Position numbers and translations under genes: made by a program. 64,000 nt of DNA from Brevibacterium oceani (lineage in GTDB: Bacteria; Actinomycetota; Actinomycetes; Actinomycetales; Brevibacteriaceae). This document shows, piece after piece, positions 27,614 to 36,327 of this stretch; position 1 is the first letter of the stretch; the number at the start of each line of letters is the position of its first letter. The notes under the pieces are model-generated. The model was not told where the DNA came from. It ran no database searches and saw only the letters and a program-made list of their open reading frames with translations. The stretch is taken from assembly GCF_013623835.1 (NCBI RefSeq), contig NZ_JABKDE010000003.1, forward strand, positions 496,001 through 560,000, read 5' to 3'.

Positions 27614-28923
27614 TGCAGCACCGTCCCGGCGACCTTGGACAGGGGCTCGCTCAGTGCGTTCACAGCATCGGAGAACTCCTGCTGGGTCTTCGTGTAGTCC
27701 GTGTCCTTCGGAGCCTCACCGGCGTCCTTCTGCACGGTCGCGACCTTCGCATAGTCCTGGTAGAGGGCGTTGCCGTCGTCGTCCTTGCCGTCCTGCTGCT
27801 TCTTCAGCAGCGTGTTGACCTTGTCGAAGTTGTGCGTGATGCGCTTCGCCAGGTCGGGGTCCTGGTCCTCGACGAGCTTCTCGACGTTGCCGTAGGCCAC
27901 CTCGGCGCCTTCGACATTGGCTTTGAAGTCGTAGAGGTCGGTGTGGGAGAAGGTCTCCTCCTCACCGCCGATCTTCGACAGGGCGACCTCCTCCATGAGG
28001 TCGGAGGCGCCGGTGGCGACGTCGGAGAGTTTGAGCTCGAACTTTCCGTTCGCTCCGTCGACCTTGCCGTAGACGAGGTCGTAGAGCTTCTTCGTGTCCT
28101 TGTTGAGCTGGTCGGCGACCTTCTTCCGGTCGGCGTCGGAGTCGAAGGCGAAGCCCTCGGACTTCTTTGCGAACAGGTCGGCCTCGATGCGGTGCCAGCC
28201 GGTCCAGTCGGCGAGCACGTCCGGATCATTGGGCTTCTTGTCCGCATCGGCCGAGAGGTCCTGGACGCGGGCGTCGAGTGCCCCGTCGAGGTCGCCGGCC
28301 TCCTTGATGCCGAAGGATTCCGCGGTCGGTTCGATGCGTTCGTAGTGCTGGCGGGCCAGCGGGAACAGGGCCTTGGCCTTCTCGGTGTCGCCGGAGGTGT
28401 AGGCGTCGGTGAACTCCTGCGTGGCGTCGACGAGCTGGCCGACCTGGTCCTTGACGTAGCCGGTGTAGTTCGTGATGGCCTTGTCCTCTTCGGCCTGCAC
28501 GTCCTTCGAGACCTCGACCTTCTCGCCCTTCGTCACCGCGAGTTCGGCGAGTCCGACGAAGTCGCCGACCATGTTCGGCTTGCAGGCGGTGTAGTACGTG
28601 CCCTCGTCGAGTGCCGTGGTCAGGGTGGCGGTCGTGCCGGGGCCGATGTTCTCGCGTTCGGATTCGATCTGGAGCTTGTTCTCGGCGAGGATCTCGAATT
28701 CGTTCGGCTTGGTGCCGTTGTTCGTCACGGTGAAGGTGACCTTGCCCGAGGGGAACTCGGCCGGTGAGACCTCACAGGAGTCATCGGAGATCGTCACTGT
28801 GATGTCGCCGTTGCCGTCGGCATCGTCGGACTTCTTGTTCTGCGGGTTGTCGGTGCACGCCGCCAGCGACAGTGCCAGCAGCGTGGCGGTCGGCAGGGCG
28901 ATGAGAGCGCTGTGTCGTTTCAT
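27610..28923 (-). CDS. efeO: Iron-uptake lipoprotein EfeO
   Basis: A 437-aa lipoprotein. The signal peptide ends in the lipobox LAAC near residue 23. An N-terminal cupredoxin-like domain (about 40-135) is followed by an imelysin/M75 domain with HYERIEP and the GWHRIEADLF motif (HxxE). It is thought to bind iron outside the membrane and pass it to EfeU. It is 46 nt after efeU and overlaps efeB, so this is one efeUOB operon. Confidence 0.95.
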   Translation of the reverse strand: MKRHSALIALPTATLLALSLAACTDNPQNKKSDDADGNGDITVTISDDSCEVSPAEFPSGKVTFTVTNNGTKPNEFEILAENKLQIESERENIGPGTTATLTTALDEGTYYTACKPNMVGDFVGLAELAVTKGEKVEVSKDVQAEEDKAITNYTGYVKDQVGQLVDATQEFTDAYTSGDTEKAKALFPLARQHYERIEPTAESFGIKEAGDLDGALDARVQDLSADADKKPNDPDVLADWTGWHRIEADLFAKKSEGFAFDSDADRKKVADQLNKDTKKLYDLVYGKVDGANGKFELKLSDVATGASDLMEEVALSKIGGEEETFSHTDLYDFKANVEGAEVAYGNVEKLVEDQDPDLAKRITHNFDKVNTLLKKQQDGKDDDGNALYQDYAKVATVQKDAGEAPKDTDYTKTQQEFSDAVNALSEPLSKVAGTVLH

Positions 28924-28969
28924 GGGTGTCCTTGTGGTGAGAAGGGATGGAGGGACGGGACGGGGTGGA

Positions 28970-29923
28970 TCAGGGATCGACCGTGGGGGCCGGGGTATCG
29001 GGTCGGGCCGTCGCCGAGGTGGGGGCCGCCTCGGCGCGGGATCCGGTGTTCGGGGCGGAGGGAGTCACGGGTGTCCGGGTCGACGTCGTGCGCGTGCGGC
29101 CGTGCACCTGGCGGGCGAAGAGGATGATGACGGGCACGGCGTAGACGATCCAGCCGATCGTCTGCAGCACCGTGGGCTGGACGTTGATCTGGAAGATCGC
29201 CTGGCCGAGGACGTAGAGCCAGTAGATGGGCGAACCCGGGTCGGGCAGGGATGAGCTGAAGTCCCAGGTATGGTTCATGATCCCCGGCAGGACGCCGGCT
29301 TCCTGGAGGTCGCCGATGCCGTAGGCGAAGATGCCGGCGGCGACGAGGATGAGGAAGTAGCCGGTGACGGAGAAGAAGAGCTTCATATTGATGCGCCTGG
29401 ATCCGCGGTAGATGATCCAGCCGAGGACGACCGCGAGGACGAGGCCGGTGATGACTCCCGCGGTCGTGGCGAGCACGCTGTTCTCGACCGATGAGCGCAC
29501 CGTCGCCCAGATGAACAGCGCCGTCTCGGCCCCTTCGCGGCCGACGGCCAGGACGGCCAGGCCGACGATGCCCCACCCGGAGGAGCGTTTGGTCAACGAG
29601 GCGGCCATCGACGATTCGAGTTCGCCCTTGAGTTGGCGGGAGTGCTTGCCCATCCAGAAGATCATCCCGGTGACGAGCGCGACGGTGACGATCGACAGGG
29701 AGCCGCCGATGATCTCCTGCGCCTGGAATGTCAGCGTCTTCGGGCCCCACGTGAGCGCCGCGCCGATCGAGAGCGGGATGAGCGCTGCCACGCCCACACC
29801 GAGCCAGAGCTTCGGCAGCACATCGCGTCGGTCGGTCTTGACCAGGTATCCCACGAGGATGCCGATGACCAGGGTGGCCTCGAGGCCTTCGCGCAGGGCG
29901 ATGAGGAGATTCGCGACGAACAT
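28970..29923 (-). CDS. efeU: Iron permease EfeU (FTR1 family)
   Basis: A 317-aa membrane protein with about seven spans. Two REGxE iron-pathway motifs are present: REGLEATL (about residues 11-18) and REGAETALF further on. The last 45 residues form a Pro/Thr/Arg-rich cytoplasmic or periplasmic tail not needed in the family. It transports iron after EfeB/EfeO handling. Start ATG 29923. A DtxR-type box lies about 60 bp upstream. Confidence 0.95.
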   Translation of the reverse strand: MFVANLLIALREGLEATLVIGILVGYLVKTDRRDVLPKLWLGVGVAALIPLSIGAALTWGPKTLTFQAQEIIGGSLSIVTVALVTGMIFWMGKHSRQLKGELESSMAASLTKRSSGWGIVGLAVLAVGREGAETALFIWATVRSSVENSVLATTAGVITGLVLAVVLGWIIYRGSRRINMKLFFSVTGYFLILVAAGIFAYGIGDLQEAGVLPGIMNHTWDFSSSLPDPGSPIYWLYVLGQAIFQINVQPTVLQTIGWIVYAVPVIILFARQVHGRTRTTSTRTPVTPSAPNTGSRAEAAPTSATARPDTPAPTVDP

Positions 29924-29982
29924 CTGACCTGCTCTCGTCAGTTCGTCGAGGCGGGGATGGTGCCGTCTCGAGGGTGGATGAA

Positions 29983-30001
29983 CGAATTTAGCCTAACCTA
30001 A
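29983..30001 (-). promoter_or_regulatory. DtxR/IdeR-type iron box upstream of efeUOB
   Basis: The minus strand reads TTAGGTTAGGCTAAATTCG, matching 15 of 19 positions of the DtxR/IdeR consensus TTAGGTTAGGCTAACCTAA, with the left 14 positions perfect. Expected effect: repression of efeUOB when iron is plentiful. Confidence 0.85.
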
Positions 30002-30179
30002 GGGCGTGGCCGAACTTCAGTGTACATCCACTTTCGGCGACTGCGGGGTTCGCGTTCGGACAGAGCGGCTCGCCCTCGGACTGGAGGGGCCCGCGTCCGG
30101 GAAGGCCCGCGGGATCCGGGGTCGGCGGCAGTAGGATGAGGACCGTCCGCGACACCCTGGAGTGAACGGAGGAAGGCCC

Positions 30180-30815
30180 ATGGGCGGTCTGTTCATCAGC
30201 GCGACGAGGCGGCTGATCACCTCGATCGTCGCCGGCATAGTCGTCGGGGTGGGAGTCGGGCTCCTCGGCCAGCCGGCGCTCGGTGCACTCATCGGCATCA
30301 CCGTGGTGACCAGTGTCTTCGTGGTGTTGGGGACGGTCGTGCTGTGGCCGATGGACGCCGAGGCGACCCGTGCGAACGCGAACCGCGAGGACTTCCGCCC
30401 GTTCGTCGACGAGGTCATCGTCACCATCGCCCAGCTTCTGGGCATCGGCGGCATCGTCGCTCTGCTCGTCATGGGCGGCTCAGCGGCCGGACCGTGGCCA
30501 GCCGCGATCGCCCTCCTCGGCGTGTTCATGTCCTGGGCGGGACTCCAGCTGCTCTACTCGGTGAGATACGCGTTCATGTATTTCGACCGCGAGCGGCCCG
30601 GTGGCATCGATTTCAACTCTGAGGCGGCACCGAACTACCAGGACTTCCTGTACTTCGGGTTTGCGGTGGGGATGACCTTCGGCGTCACCGACACGAGCGT
30701 GTCCACGACGCGGATCCGCGCAGTCGTGCTGCGCCACAGCATTCTGTCCTACCTGTTCAACGCCGTCATCCTCGCCACGGCGATCAACCTCGTCGTCGGT
30801 GTGTTCGCGGGCTGA
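30180..30815 (+). CDS. DUF1345 family membrane protein
   Basis: A 211-aa protein with about five hydrophobic segments. FGVTDTSVSTTRIRAVVLRH and SYLFNAVILATAINLV near the C-terminus are characteristic of DUF1345. Function is unknown. I chose ATG 30180, which has GGAGGA 7 nt upstream; a GTG at 30162 is in frame but poorly placed. It is divergent from efeU across about 256 bp and shares that region with the iron box, but no link to iron is shown. Confidence 0.88.
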   Translation: MGGLFISATRRLITSIVAGIVVGVGVGLLGQPALGALIGITVVTSVFVVLGTVVLWPMDAEATRANANREDFRPFVDEVIVTIAQLLGIGGIVALLVMGGSAAGPWPAAIALLGVFMSWAGLQLLYSVRYAFMYFDRERPGGIDFNSEAAPNYQDFLYFGFAVGMTFGVTDTSVSTTRIRAVVLRHSILSYLFNAVILATAINLVVGVFAG

Positions 30816-30830
30816 GCCGGGACGGGAACC

Positions 30831-32006
30831 CTACTCGGCGCCGAGGTCGCTGATGAGGGCGTCGATGAAGGACTCGCAGGCGGCGATCTGCTCGAGTTCG
30901 ATGAATTCGTCGGGCGCGTGGGCCTGGGCGATGTCCCCGGGACCGCACACGACGGTCGGGATGCCGGCCTCGGAGAACAGACCCGCCTCGGTGCCGTAGG
31001 TGACCTTGTCATCCGTGGTGATGCCGCCCCAGCCTGCGGCGAGGGAGACGATCTCGGCATCGGCGGGAGTCTCGCATCCGGGGGCGGCGGCTTCGATGGA
31101 GAAGTCGACACCGGCGGATTCGTTCTCGGCGGCCATGGCACGGCCCAGACGCTCGGCCTCATCGCGGAAACGGGCGATGAGGGCTTCGCGGTCGACGGGA
31201 CCCAGCGAGCGGAATTCGAACTGCACGGTCGCCTCGGCGGGGATCGTATTCACAGCGATTCCGCCATGGAACGTGTTCGCCGTGACCGAGGTGAACGGCA
31301 CGACATAGGCCTCGTCGAAGGGTCCTTCGGTGCGGAATTCGGCGGCGACCGCGTGGACGAAGGCGACGAATTCGGAGGCGTAGGCGATGGCGTTGACCCC
31401 TTCGGGGGTGAGCGAGGAGTGGGCGGCGACGCCGTGGAAGTCGACGCGGAAGACGTTCATCGACTTGTGTCCGCGGATGACACGCATGCTCGAGGGTTCG
31501 CCGACGACACAGCCGCGAGGTGCGAGTTCGGCGGCGGTGATGGCCTTGACGAGGTCGATGGCGCCGACGCATCCGATCTCCTCGTCATAGGAGAACGCGA
31601 GGTGGATGGGTTCGCGCAGCTTCGCGGAGGTGAGCGTTTCGAGGCGGGAGAGGATGACGCCGACGAAGGACTTCATGTCCGCGCTGCCGCGGGCGTAGTA
31701 CTTGCCGTCGCGGATCTCCGGCGTGAACGGGTCACTCGACCAGTCCTGGCCGTCGACGGGGACGACGTCGGTGTGTCCGGACAGGACGATGCCGCCGGTG
31801 GTGGTGCCGTCGGCGGCGGGGATGGTGGCGAGCAGGTTCGCCTTCGTGCCCTCTGGGTTCGGGATCCGCTGGAAGCTGATGCCGGCGGCTGCGAGGCGCG
31901 CTTCGACGTGTTCGATGAGCGGCAGGTTCGTGTCCCGGCTCGTCGTGTCGAAGGTGATGAGATCGGTGATCTCGGCGATGGTGGCTTCGGCCGGCTGTGC
32001 TGGCAC
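30831..32006 (-). CDS. argE: Acetylornithine deacetylase (M20A peptidase family)
   Basis: A 391-aa metallohydrolase. SGHTDVVP, GSADMKSF and the EE of YDEEIGC supply the usual di-metal ligands and catalytic acid, and GPGDIAQAHAPDEF is the ArgE-type C-terminal motif. It would cleave N-acetylornithine to ornithine. No other arginine gene is near, so a related acyl-amino-acid deacylase role is possible. GTG at 32006 with AGGAG upstream. Confidence 0.88.
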   Translation of the reverse strand: MPAQPAEATIAEITDLITFDTTSRDTNLPLIEHVEARLAAAGISFQRIPNPEGTKANLLATIPAADGTTTGGIVLSGHTDVVPVDGQDWSSDPFTPEIRDGKYYARGSADMKSFVGVILSRLETLTSAKLREPIHLAFSYDEEIGCVGAIDLVKAITAAELAPRGCVVGEPSSMRVIRGHKSMNVFRVDFHGVAAHSSLTPEGVNAIAYASEFVAFVHAVAAEFRTEGPFDEAYVVPFTSVTANTFHGGIAVNTIPAEATVQFEFRSLGPVDREALIARFRDEAERLGRAMAAENESAGVDFSIEAAAPGCETPADAEIVSLAAGWGGITTDDKVTYGTEAGLFSEAGIPTVVCGPGDIAQAHAPDEFIELEQIAACESFIDALISDLGAE

Positions 32007-32345
32007 GACTGCTCCTGACTCTCGGATGCTGATGGCGTCGATCCGGTCGGTGCGCTGCGGGCAAGTGAGGGTCCGGGTGGTCCCGGGACTCGGCGGGGCC
32101 GCGTCTCCCAGGTAGGAGCGGTCCGTGGTCCCGTGTGCAGGACAGCGATGACCAGACTCCTCTCACTCTACGGGGCGCGTTGCTGCGTGGGCTCACCGGC
32201 CCCGTCAGTGGGGCCTGAGTATCCCGCACCTTTGGCGCCACGCCCTCCCGTTAGGCGGACGGCCTCGCGGCAGCCGGATCTCCTACCGTTGCACCGGTAC
32301 CTTGTCGCGCTGGCGGAGCGAAACGTCGGTAACGGTGAGGGATGC
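32007..32345. other. Intergenic gap with no recognised gene
   Basis: A 339-bp stretch between argE and the methyltransferase, both on the minus strand. A small hairpin, GGCCCC (32198-32203) with GGGGCC (32210-32215), could end the methyltransferase transcript. Nothing else is identifiable. Confidence 0.6.
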
Positions 32346-33161
32346 TCACGTGTGTGCGAGGATGAGCAGGGCCTCGTTGCGAGCCGCGAGCCCCTCGGCT
32401 GGGATTTCGGCGTTCATCTCTTCGCGCATGACTGCTCGCTTGACCGGGTCCATCGTCAGCTGAGCCGAATGAGTGAACACCATCGACAGCCAGCCGTGCC
32501 GCGAATAGTGCAGGTCTTCGGTGAAAGTGGACTCCCGTGGGGTGAAGTTCATGGCGCGCAGCTGGGCGAGGGCCGGGTGCTCGACGGGTTCGAAATTGTC
32601 TGGCGTTGTCGCTGCCGAATTCGTCGCAGTTTCTTGGTTCGCCGCAGTTCCGAGACTCGCGGAGGCTCCTCCACCATGGAAGCGCGAGCTGATGGCGTCG
32701 AGTCGCTCCCGCAACTCTCCGCACGGTTCGATATCGTTCCAGGCCAGGGCCAGACTCCCGCCCGGTTCGAGCAGTCCCCTGATCTTCGGCAGAGCGACCA
32801 GCGGGTCGACCCAGTGGAACGACTGGCCGAAGCTCACGAGGTCGAACGTGCGGCCGCATGCATTCCAGTCTTCGAACCCAGAGATTTCGACGTCGAGACC
32901 TTTGGAACGGGCGATGGCGGCCATCTCCTCGTCGGGTTCGACCGCCAGGACCTCGGCGCCGGTATCTCTGAGTTGAACGGCGAGGATGCCCGTGCCCGAA
33001 CCGACATCGAGGACGCGCGGAACACGTGAACCGGGTCCCGCCTCGGCGGCGTTGATCATGGTCGAGACGAGCGCGGCAGGATAAATCGGTCGGTAGGTGT
33101 CGTAGTCCGTGGCCACCTCGCCGAAGGATTCCGCTCGCTCACGATTCTCAAAGTACTCCAT
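32346..33161 (-). CDS. Class I SAM-dependent methyltransferase
   Basis: A 271-aa protein. The SAM-binding motif LDVGSGTGILAVQL is near residue 50, with VEPDEEM following and SFGQSFHWVD as the post-motif, the layout of the small-molecule methyltransferase_11/25 group. The substrate is not evident. A Ser/Ala/Thr/Asn-rich loop about residues 165-190 looks like an insertion. It is transcribed alone; the upstream divergent region carries nested palindromes. Confidence 0.85.
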   Translation of the reverse strand: MEYFENRERAESFGEVATDYDTYRPIYPAALVSTMINAAEAGPGSRVPRVLDVGSGTGILAVQLRDTGAEVLAVEPDEEMAAIARSKGLDVEISGFEDWNACGRTFDLVSFGQSFHWVDPLVALPKIRGLLEPGGSLALAWNDIEPCGELRERLDAISSRFHGGGASASLGTAANQETATNSAATTPDNFEPVEHPALAQLRAMNFTPRESTFTEDLHYSRHGWLSMVFTHSAQLTMDPVKRAVMREEMNAEIPAEGLAARNEALLILAHT

Positions 33162-33217
33162 TCACCGAGCCTATCGCCGGTCGCCGGATTCGCGAGAGCG
33201 GTCATCTCCTACATGCA

Positions 33218-33342
33218 GCGGCATAACCAACCGGTGCACCGGGGTGTTGTGCCGCGAACGGTGGTTTATGCCGCGTGCGGGTGGGAGTGACGGCAATTGT
33301 GGTCGATGAGTGCGGTTGGGCGGTCGGTGGGAGTGACGGCAA
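33218..33342. repeat. Nested inverted and direct repeats in a divergent intergenic region
   Basis: Within the 336-bp gap between the methyltransferase (minus) and DUF445 (plus) genes. Outer arms GCGGCATAACCA (33218-33229) and TGGTTTATGCCGC (33262-33274) are complementary apart from one extra base. They enclose a perfect palindrome CCGGTGCACCGG (33231-33242). A 17-bp direct repeat GGTGGGAGTGACGGCAA follows at 33280-33296 and 33326-33342. Probably regulatory. Confidence 0.65.
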
Positions 33343-33497
33343 CGGTGTCAGATGCCTGATTGCGGTGACGCTGATCTCGCGCCCAGACGGCACGCCGCCC
33401 GGACGGCACGCCGAATTCCCAGCTGAGAATGCGTCGGCGGATGCGGGCCGAGCGGCGTGGTTTCGCTAAAGTCGATGACAAGTGACAAGGGGGAACG

Positions 33498-34814
33498 ATG
33501 TCGATCGAGAATACACCGACTGTGCCGCGCTTCGGCGCCGGAAGCGGCGCCGGCGGACCGGCCGAGCTGACGCCGGAGGACCAGCAGCGCGCCCGCGGGC
33601 TGAAGAAGATGCGCACTCTCGCGCTGTCGCTGCTCGTCCTCGCCACACTCATCTTCCTTTCCACCCATCTCTTCACCGACAACTCCGGCGTCTGGGGCTT
33701 CGTCTCCCGGGCCTCGGAGGCGGCGATGATCGGTGCGATCGCCGACTGGTTCGCCGTCACCGCGCTCTTCCGCCACCCGCTCGGGCTGCCGATCCCGCAC
33801 ACTGCGATCATTCCCCGCAAGAAGGACACCCTCGGGGCGAGCCTGTCGGCGTTCGTTGCGGCGAACTTCCTCCACGCCGAGGCGGTGTCGACGAAGATCC
33901 GCTCCGCCGAGGTGTCCCACCGTGCCGGCCGGTGGCTGGCCAAACCCGGCAACCGGGACATCGTCGTCGACCGTGCCGCAGGAGGACTCGAGTATGTGCT
34001 CGCCCGCATCGACGATGACTCCATCAAAGCTCTGACCAGGAACGTCATCATACCGCGGCTCGTCGCGACTCGGAAGACCCCGGTGTTGGCGCAGCTGCTG
34101 CGTCAGATCGTCCTCGACGGCGCCCATCACAAGCTCGTCGATCTCATCGTCACCGAGGCATACGCGTGGCTGCAGGATAATCCGCAGGTCATCGACGAGA
34201 TCGTGCATAATCGGGCACCGTCCTGGGTGCCGGACTTCGTCAACGAACAGCTGGCCAACCGTCTGCAGCGCGAAGTGCTCGGCTGGGTCGCCGACGTCCG
34301 CGACAACGAATACCACAAGGCCCGGCAGGCCCTCGACGCCTGGCTCGTCGATCTCTCCGACGACCTCGAGGCGGACTCATCGCTGTCGGAACGGGCCGAG
34401 ACGATCATCAACGACCTGCTCAGCCAGGACGGCGTCGTCGACTCGGTGCTCGAGATCTGGACCTCGCTGAAACAGCTGCTGCGCGAGGCCATCATCGACG
34501 AAGGCGGTGAGGTCCGTGCCCGGATCTGGCAGCTCATCGGCGAATTCGCCGACCGCCTGCAGTCCGATTCGGACTTCTCCCGTCGCATCGACGATCGGAT
34601 CGCGACGACGGCCGGCGACCTCGCCGAGAGCTTCGGTCCCGAGATCGCCAGCGTCATCTCCGACACCATCGAACGCTGGGACGCGAAGGAAGCCGCCGAG
34701 CGCATCGAACTCTACGTCGGCCGCGACCTCCAATACATCCGTATCAACGGCACCGTCATCGGCGCTTTCGTGGGCCTCCTCCTCCACACCGTCATCGTGC
34801 TCCTGCCGGGGTGA
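33498..34814 (+). CDS. DUF445 family membrane protein
   Basis: A 438-aa protein. A membrane span at about 38-58, then AAMIGAIADWFAVTALFRHPLGLP, which is the DUF445 signature, a long helical middle region and a C-terminal span (VIGAFVGLLLHTVIVLL). The family has no assigned function. ATG 33498 with GGGGG upstream. It is a lone gene after the repeat-rich divergent region. Confidence 0.88.
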   Translation: MSIENTPTVPRFGAGSGAGGPAELTPEDQQRARGLKKMRTLALSLLVLATLIFLSTHLFTDNSGVWGFVSRASEAAMIGAIADWFAVTALFRHPLGLPIPHTAIIPRKKDTLGASLSAFVAANFLHAEAVSTKIRSAEVSHRAGRWLAKPGNRDIVVDRAAGGLEYVLARIDDDSIKALTRNVIIPRLVATRKTPVLAQLLRQIVLDGAHHKLVDLIVTEAYAWLQDNPQVIDEIVHNRAPSWVPDFVNEQLANRLQREVLGWVADVRDNEYHKARQALDAWLVDLSDDLEADSSLSERAETIINDLLSQDGVVDSVLEIWTSLKQLLREAIIDEGGEVRARIWQLIGEFADRLQSDSDFSRRIDDRIATTAGDLAESFGPEIASVISDTIERWDAKEAAERIELYVGRDLQYIRINGTVIGAFVGLLLHTVIVLLPG

Positions 34815-34929
34815 CGCCAGACCGCGGGGGCCATGCAGCCAGATCAGTTCCTCGACGGGAGCCCTCGGTTCATCAATCGAACATCGCAATCATCATCTGC
34901 TGATGCTAGAATTGATGCTCACGGTCAGA

Positions 34930-34952
34930 TGCCATTCGGGTTGCTGATGGCA
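34930..34952. promoter_or_regulatory. Putative VapB operator
   Basis: Inverted repeat TGCCAT (34930-34935) and ATGGCA (34947-34952), 11 bp apart, lies just before the antitoxin start and downstream of a -10-like TAGAAT (34907-34912). Type II antitoxins usually autoregulate through such a site. Confidence 0.5.
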
Positions 34953-34969
34953 CTGTAGGAGGGGGCGCG

Positions 34970-35167
34970 ATGCGAACCACAGTCACCATCGATGATGAGC
35001 TCATGGACAAAGCCGCGGAGGTCAGCGGAATCACTGAGCGCTCGGCCCTGATCCGCGAGGCTCTCAAGACACTTGTCAGGGTGGAGAGTGCGCGACGCCT
35101 TGCGGCTCTTGGCGGAACTGATCCGGAGAGTTCCGCGGCACCCCGACGGCGTAACGAAGTCGCATGA
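34970..35167 (+). CDS. vapB: VapB-type antitoxin (ribbon-helix-helix)
   Basis: A 65-aa protein. MRTTVTIDDELMDKA with ALIREALKTLV is a ribbon-helix-helix DNA-binding fold; the Arg-rich C-terminal part would clamp the toxin. ATG 34970 follows AGGAGGGGG. Its stop overlaps the toxin start (ATGA), typical of a translationally coupled toxin-antitoxin pair. Confidence 0.9.
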   Translation: MRTTVTIDDELMDKAAEVSGITERSALIREALKTLVRVESARRLAALGGTDPESSAAPRRRNEVA

Positions 35168-35535
35168 TCCTTGTCGACACCTCGGTGTGGATCAACCATC
35201 TTCATCGACCCGATCCTCTGCTCCAGCGTCTGCTGGAGGTCGATGAGGTCGGATGCCACTCCGCGGTCGTCGAAGAATTGGGTCTCGGTACGCTGAAGTC
35301 TCGCAACGACTTTCTCAACGACCTCGAATCGCTGTTCCGGTTTCCCGTTCTGGCTCACGATGAGCTCATGAGCTTCATCGCGATGCGGTCGCTATGGGGT
35401 CGAGGGCTGAGCGCGGCCGACGTCCACCTTCTCGGTTCCGTGTTGGTGATCGACGGTGCCCGTCTGTGGACACGTGATAAGAGACTGCTGCGCGCTGCCG
35501 AAGAGGTCGGCTGCGCTTTCGTTGACGACGAGTGA
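35164..35535 (+). CDS. vapC: VapC-type PIN-domain ribonuclease toxin
   Basis: A 123-aa PIN domain. The four acidic residues expected at the active site are visible: Asp in VDTSVWINH (residue 5), Glu in VEELGLG, Asp in LSAADVHLL and Asp in WTRDKRL. PIN toxins cleave tRNA or rRNA. Length is normal, so the toxin looks intact. It forms a pair with the overlapping upstream antitoxin gene. Confidence 0.92.
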   Translation: MILVDTSVWINHLHRPDPLLQRLLEVDEVGCHSAVVEELGLGTLKSRNDFLNDLESLFRFPVLAHDELMSFIAMRSLWGRGLSAADVHLLGSVLVIDGARLWTRDKRLLRAAEEVGCAFVDDE

Positions 35536-35552
35536 GAGTCGAGACTGCGAGA

Positions 35553-36206
35553 TCAGGCGGATTCGGTCTCCGCGCTCTGTGAGCACAGTGCCGGGATGAG
35601 AGTGGCGATCTGGTCGCTGATCCATTCCACTGCTCCCGCGCGACCGGCGATGTGATCGCGCAGCGCGCTTTCGAAGATGCCGTCGAACATCGTGTAGGCC
35701 GCACGCGATCCGACCAGCGGCTGATTCCCCGCGAGGTCGGAGAATCGGCTCACCACGCGCCAGATCATGTCCTCGAGGCCACGGTCGATGTCGTAGACGT
35801 CCTCGCGCAGCTCCTCCTGGAACATGCTCTGCGACCGCAAGTCGTACCAGAGGCGATGCATCGACGACTCTTCCGTCAGCGTCTGCACGAGCTTGTCGGC
35901 GAAGCCCGTGAGGAGGCCGTCGGCGCTCCTCGCTTCCTCGACGACCGAGTCGTAGCGGTGCATGCACTGGGTTTTGTAGTGCTTGACGCAGAAGACGATG
36001 AGTTCGGTCTTGTCGCGGAAGTAGTAGTGGATGACTCCGTGGCTGAACTCCGAATTGGCAGCGATCTCGCGCAGGCTCGTTCGGGCATAGCCGAGCTCAC
36101 CGAGCGTCTGCAGCGCGGATTCCGCGAGCCTGATCCGGCGCTCGTCATAGCTGCCCGTGCCCCGTCTGCTGCGGGCGGGCTTCTGCTGAGATTCGGTAGT
36201 GGCCAC
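35553..36206 (-). CDS. TetR/AcrR family repressor
   Basis: A 217-aa protein. The N-terminal helix-turn-helix contains LGYARTSLREIAANSEFSHGVIHYYFRDKTEL. The C-terminal half is a helical ligand-binding domain of the BetI-like type. GTG 36206. It is divergent from the SDR gene, with an 18-bp palindrome in the shared gap, and most likely controls the three-gene cluster 36328-39998. Confidence 0.9.
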   Translation of the reverse strand: MATTESQQKPARSRRGTGSYDERRIRLAESALQTLGELGYARTSLREIAANSEFSHGVIHYYFRDKTELIVFCVKHYKTQCMHRYDSVVEEARSADGLLTGFADKLVQTLTEESSMHRLWYDLRSQSMFQEELREDVYDIDRGLEDMIWRVVSRFSDLAGNQPLVGSRAAYTMFDGIFESALRDHIAGRAGAVEWISDQIATLIPALCSQSAETESA

Positions 36207-36258
36207 ATCTCGATGTTAGCTTCTTCGGCTGGTCTGGGCAATTGTTTTGGACAGATGG

Positions 36259-36276
36259 TCTTGACAGTCGTCAAGA
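36259..36276. promoter_or_regulatory. Putative TetR operator
   Basis: Palindrome TCTTGAC-AGTC-GTCAAGA between the divergent TetR and SDR genes. The left arm includes TTGACA, a perfect -35 hexamer, so binding would block RNA polymerase. No clear -10 is seen at the right spacing. Confidence 0.6.
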
Positions 36277-36327
36277 ATGAATGTGACGCTGAACACCCAA
36301 CTCGGAAACAACGGCGAAGGAGCCGCA

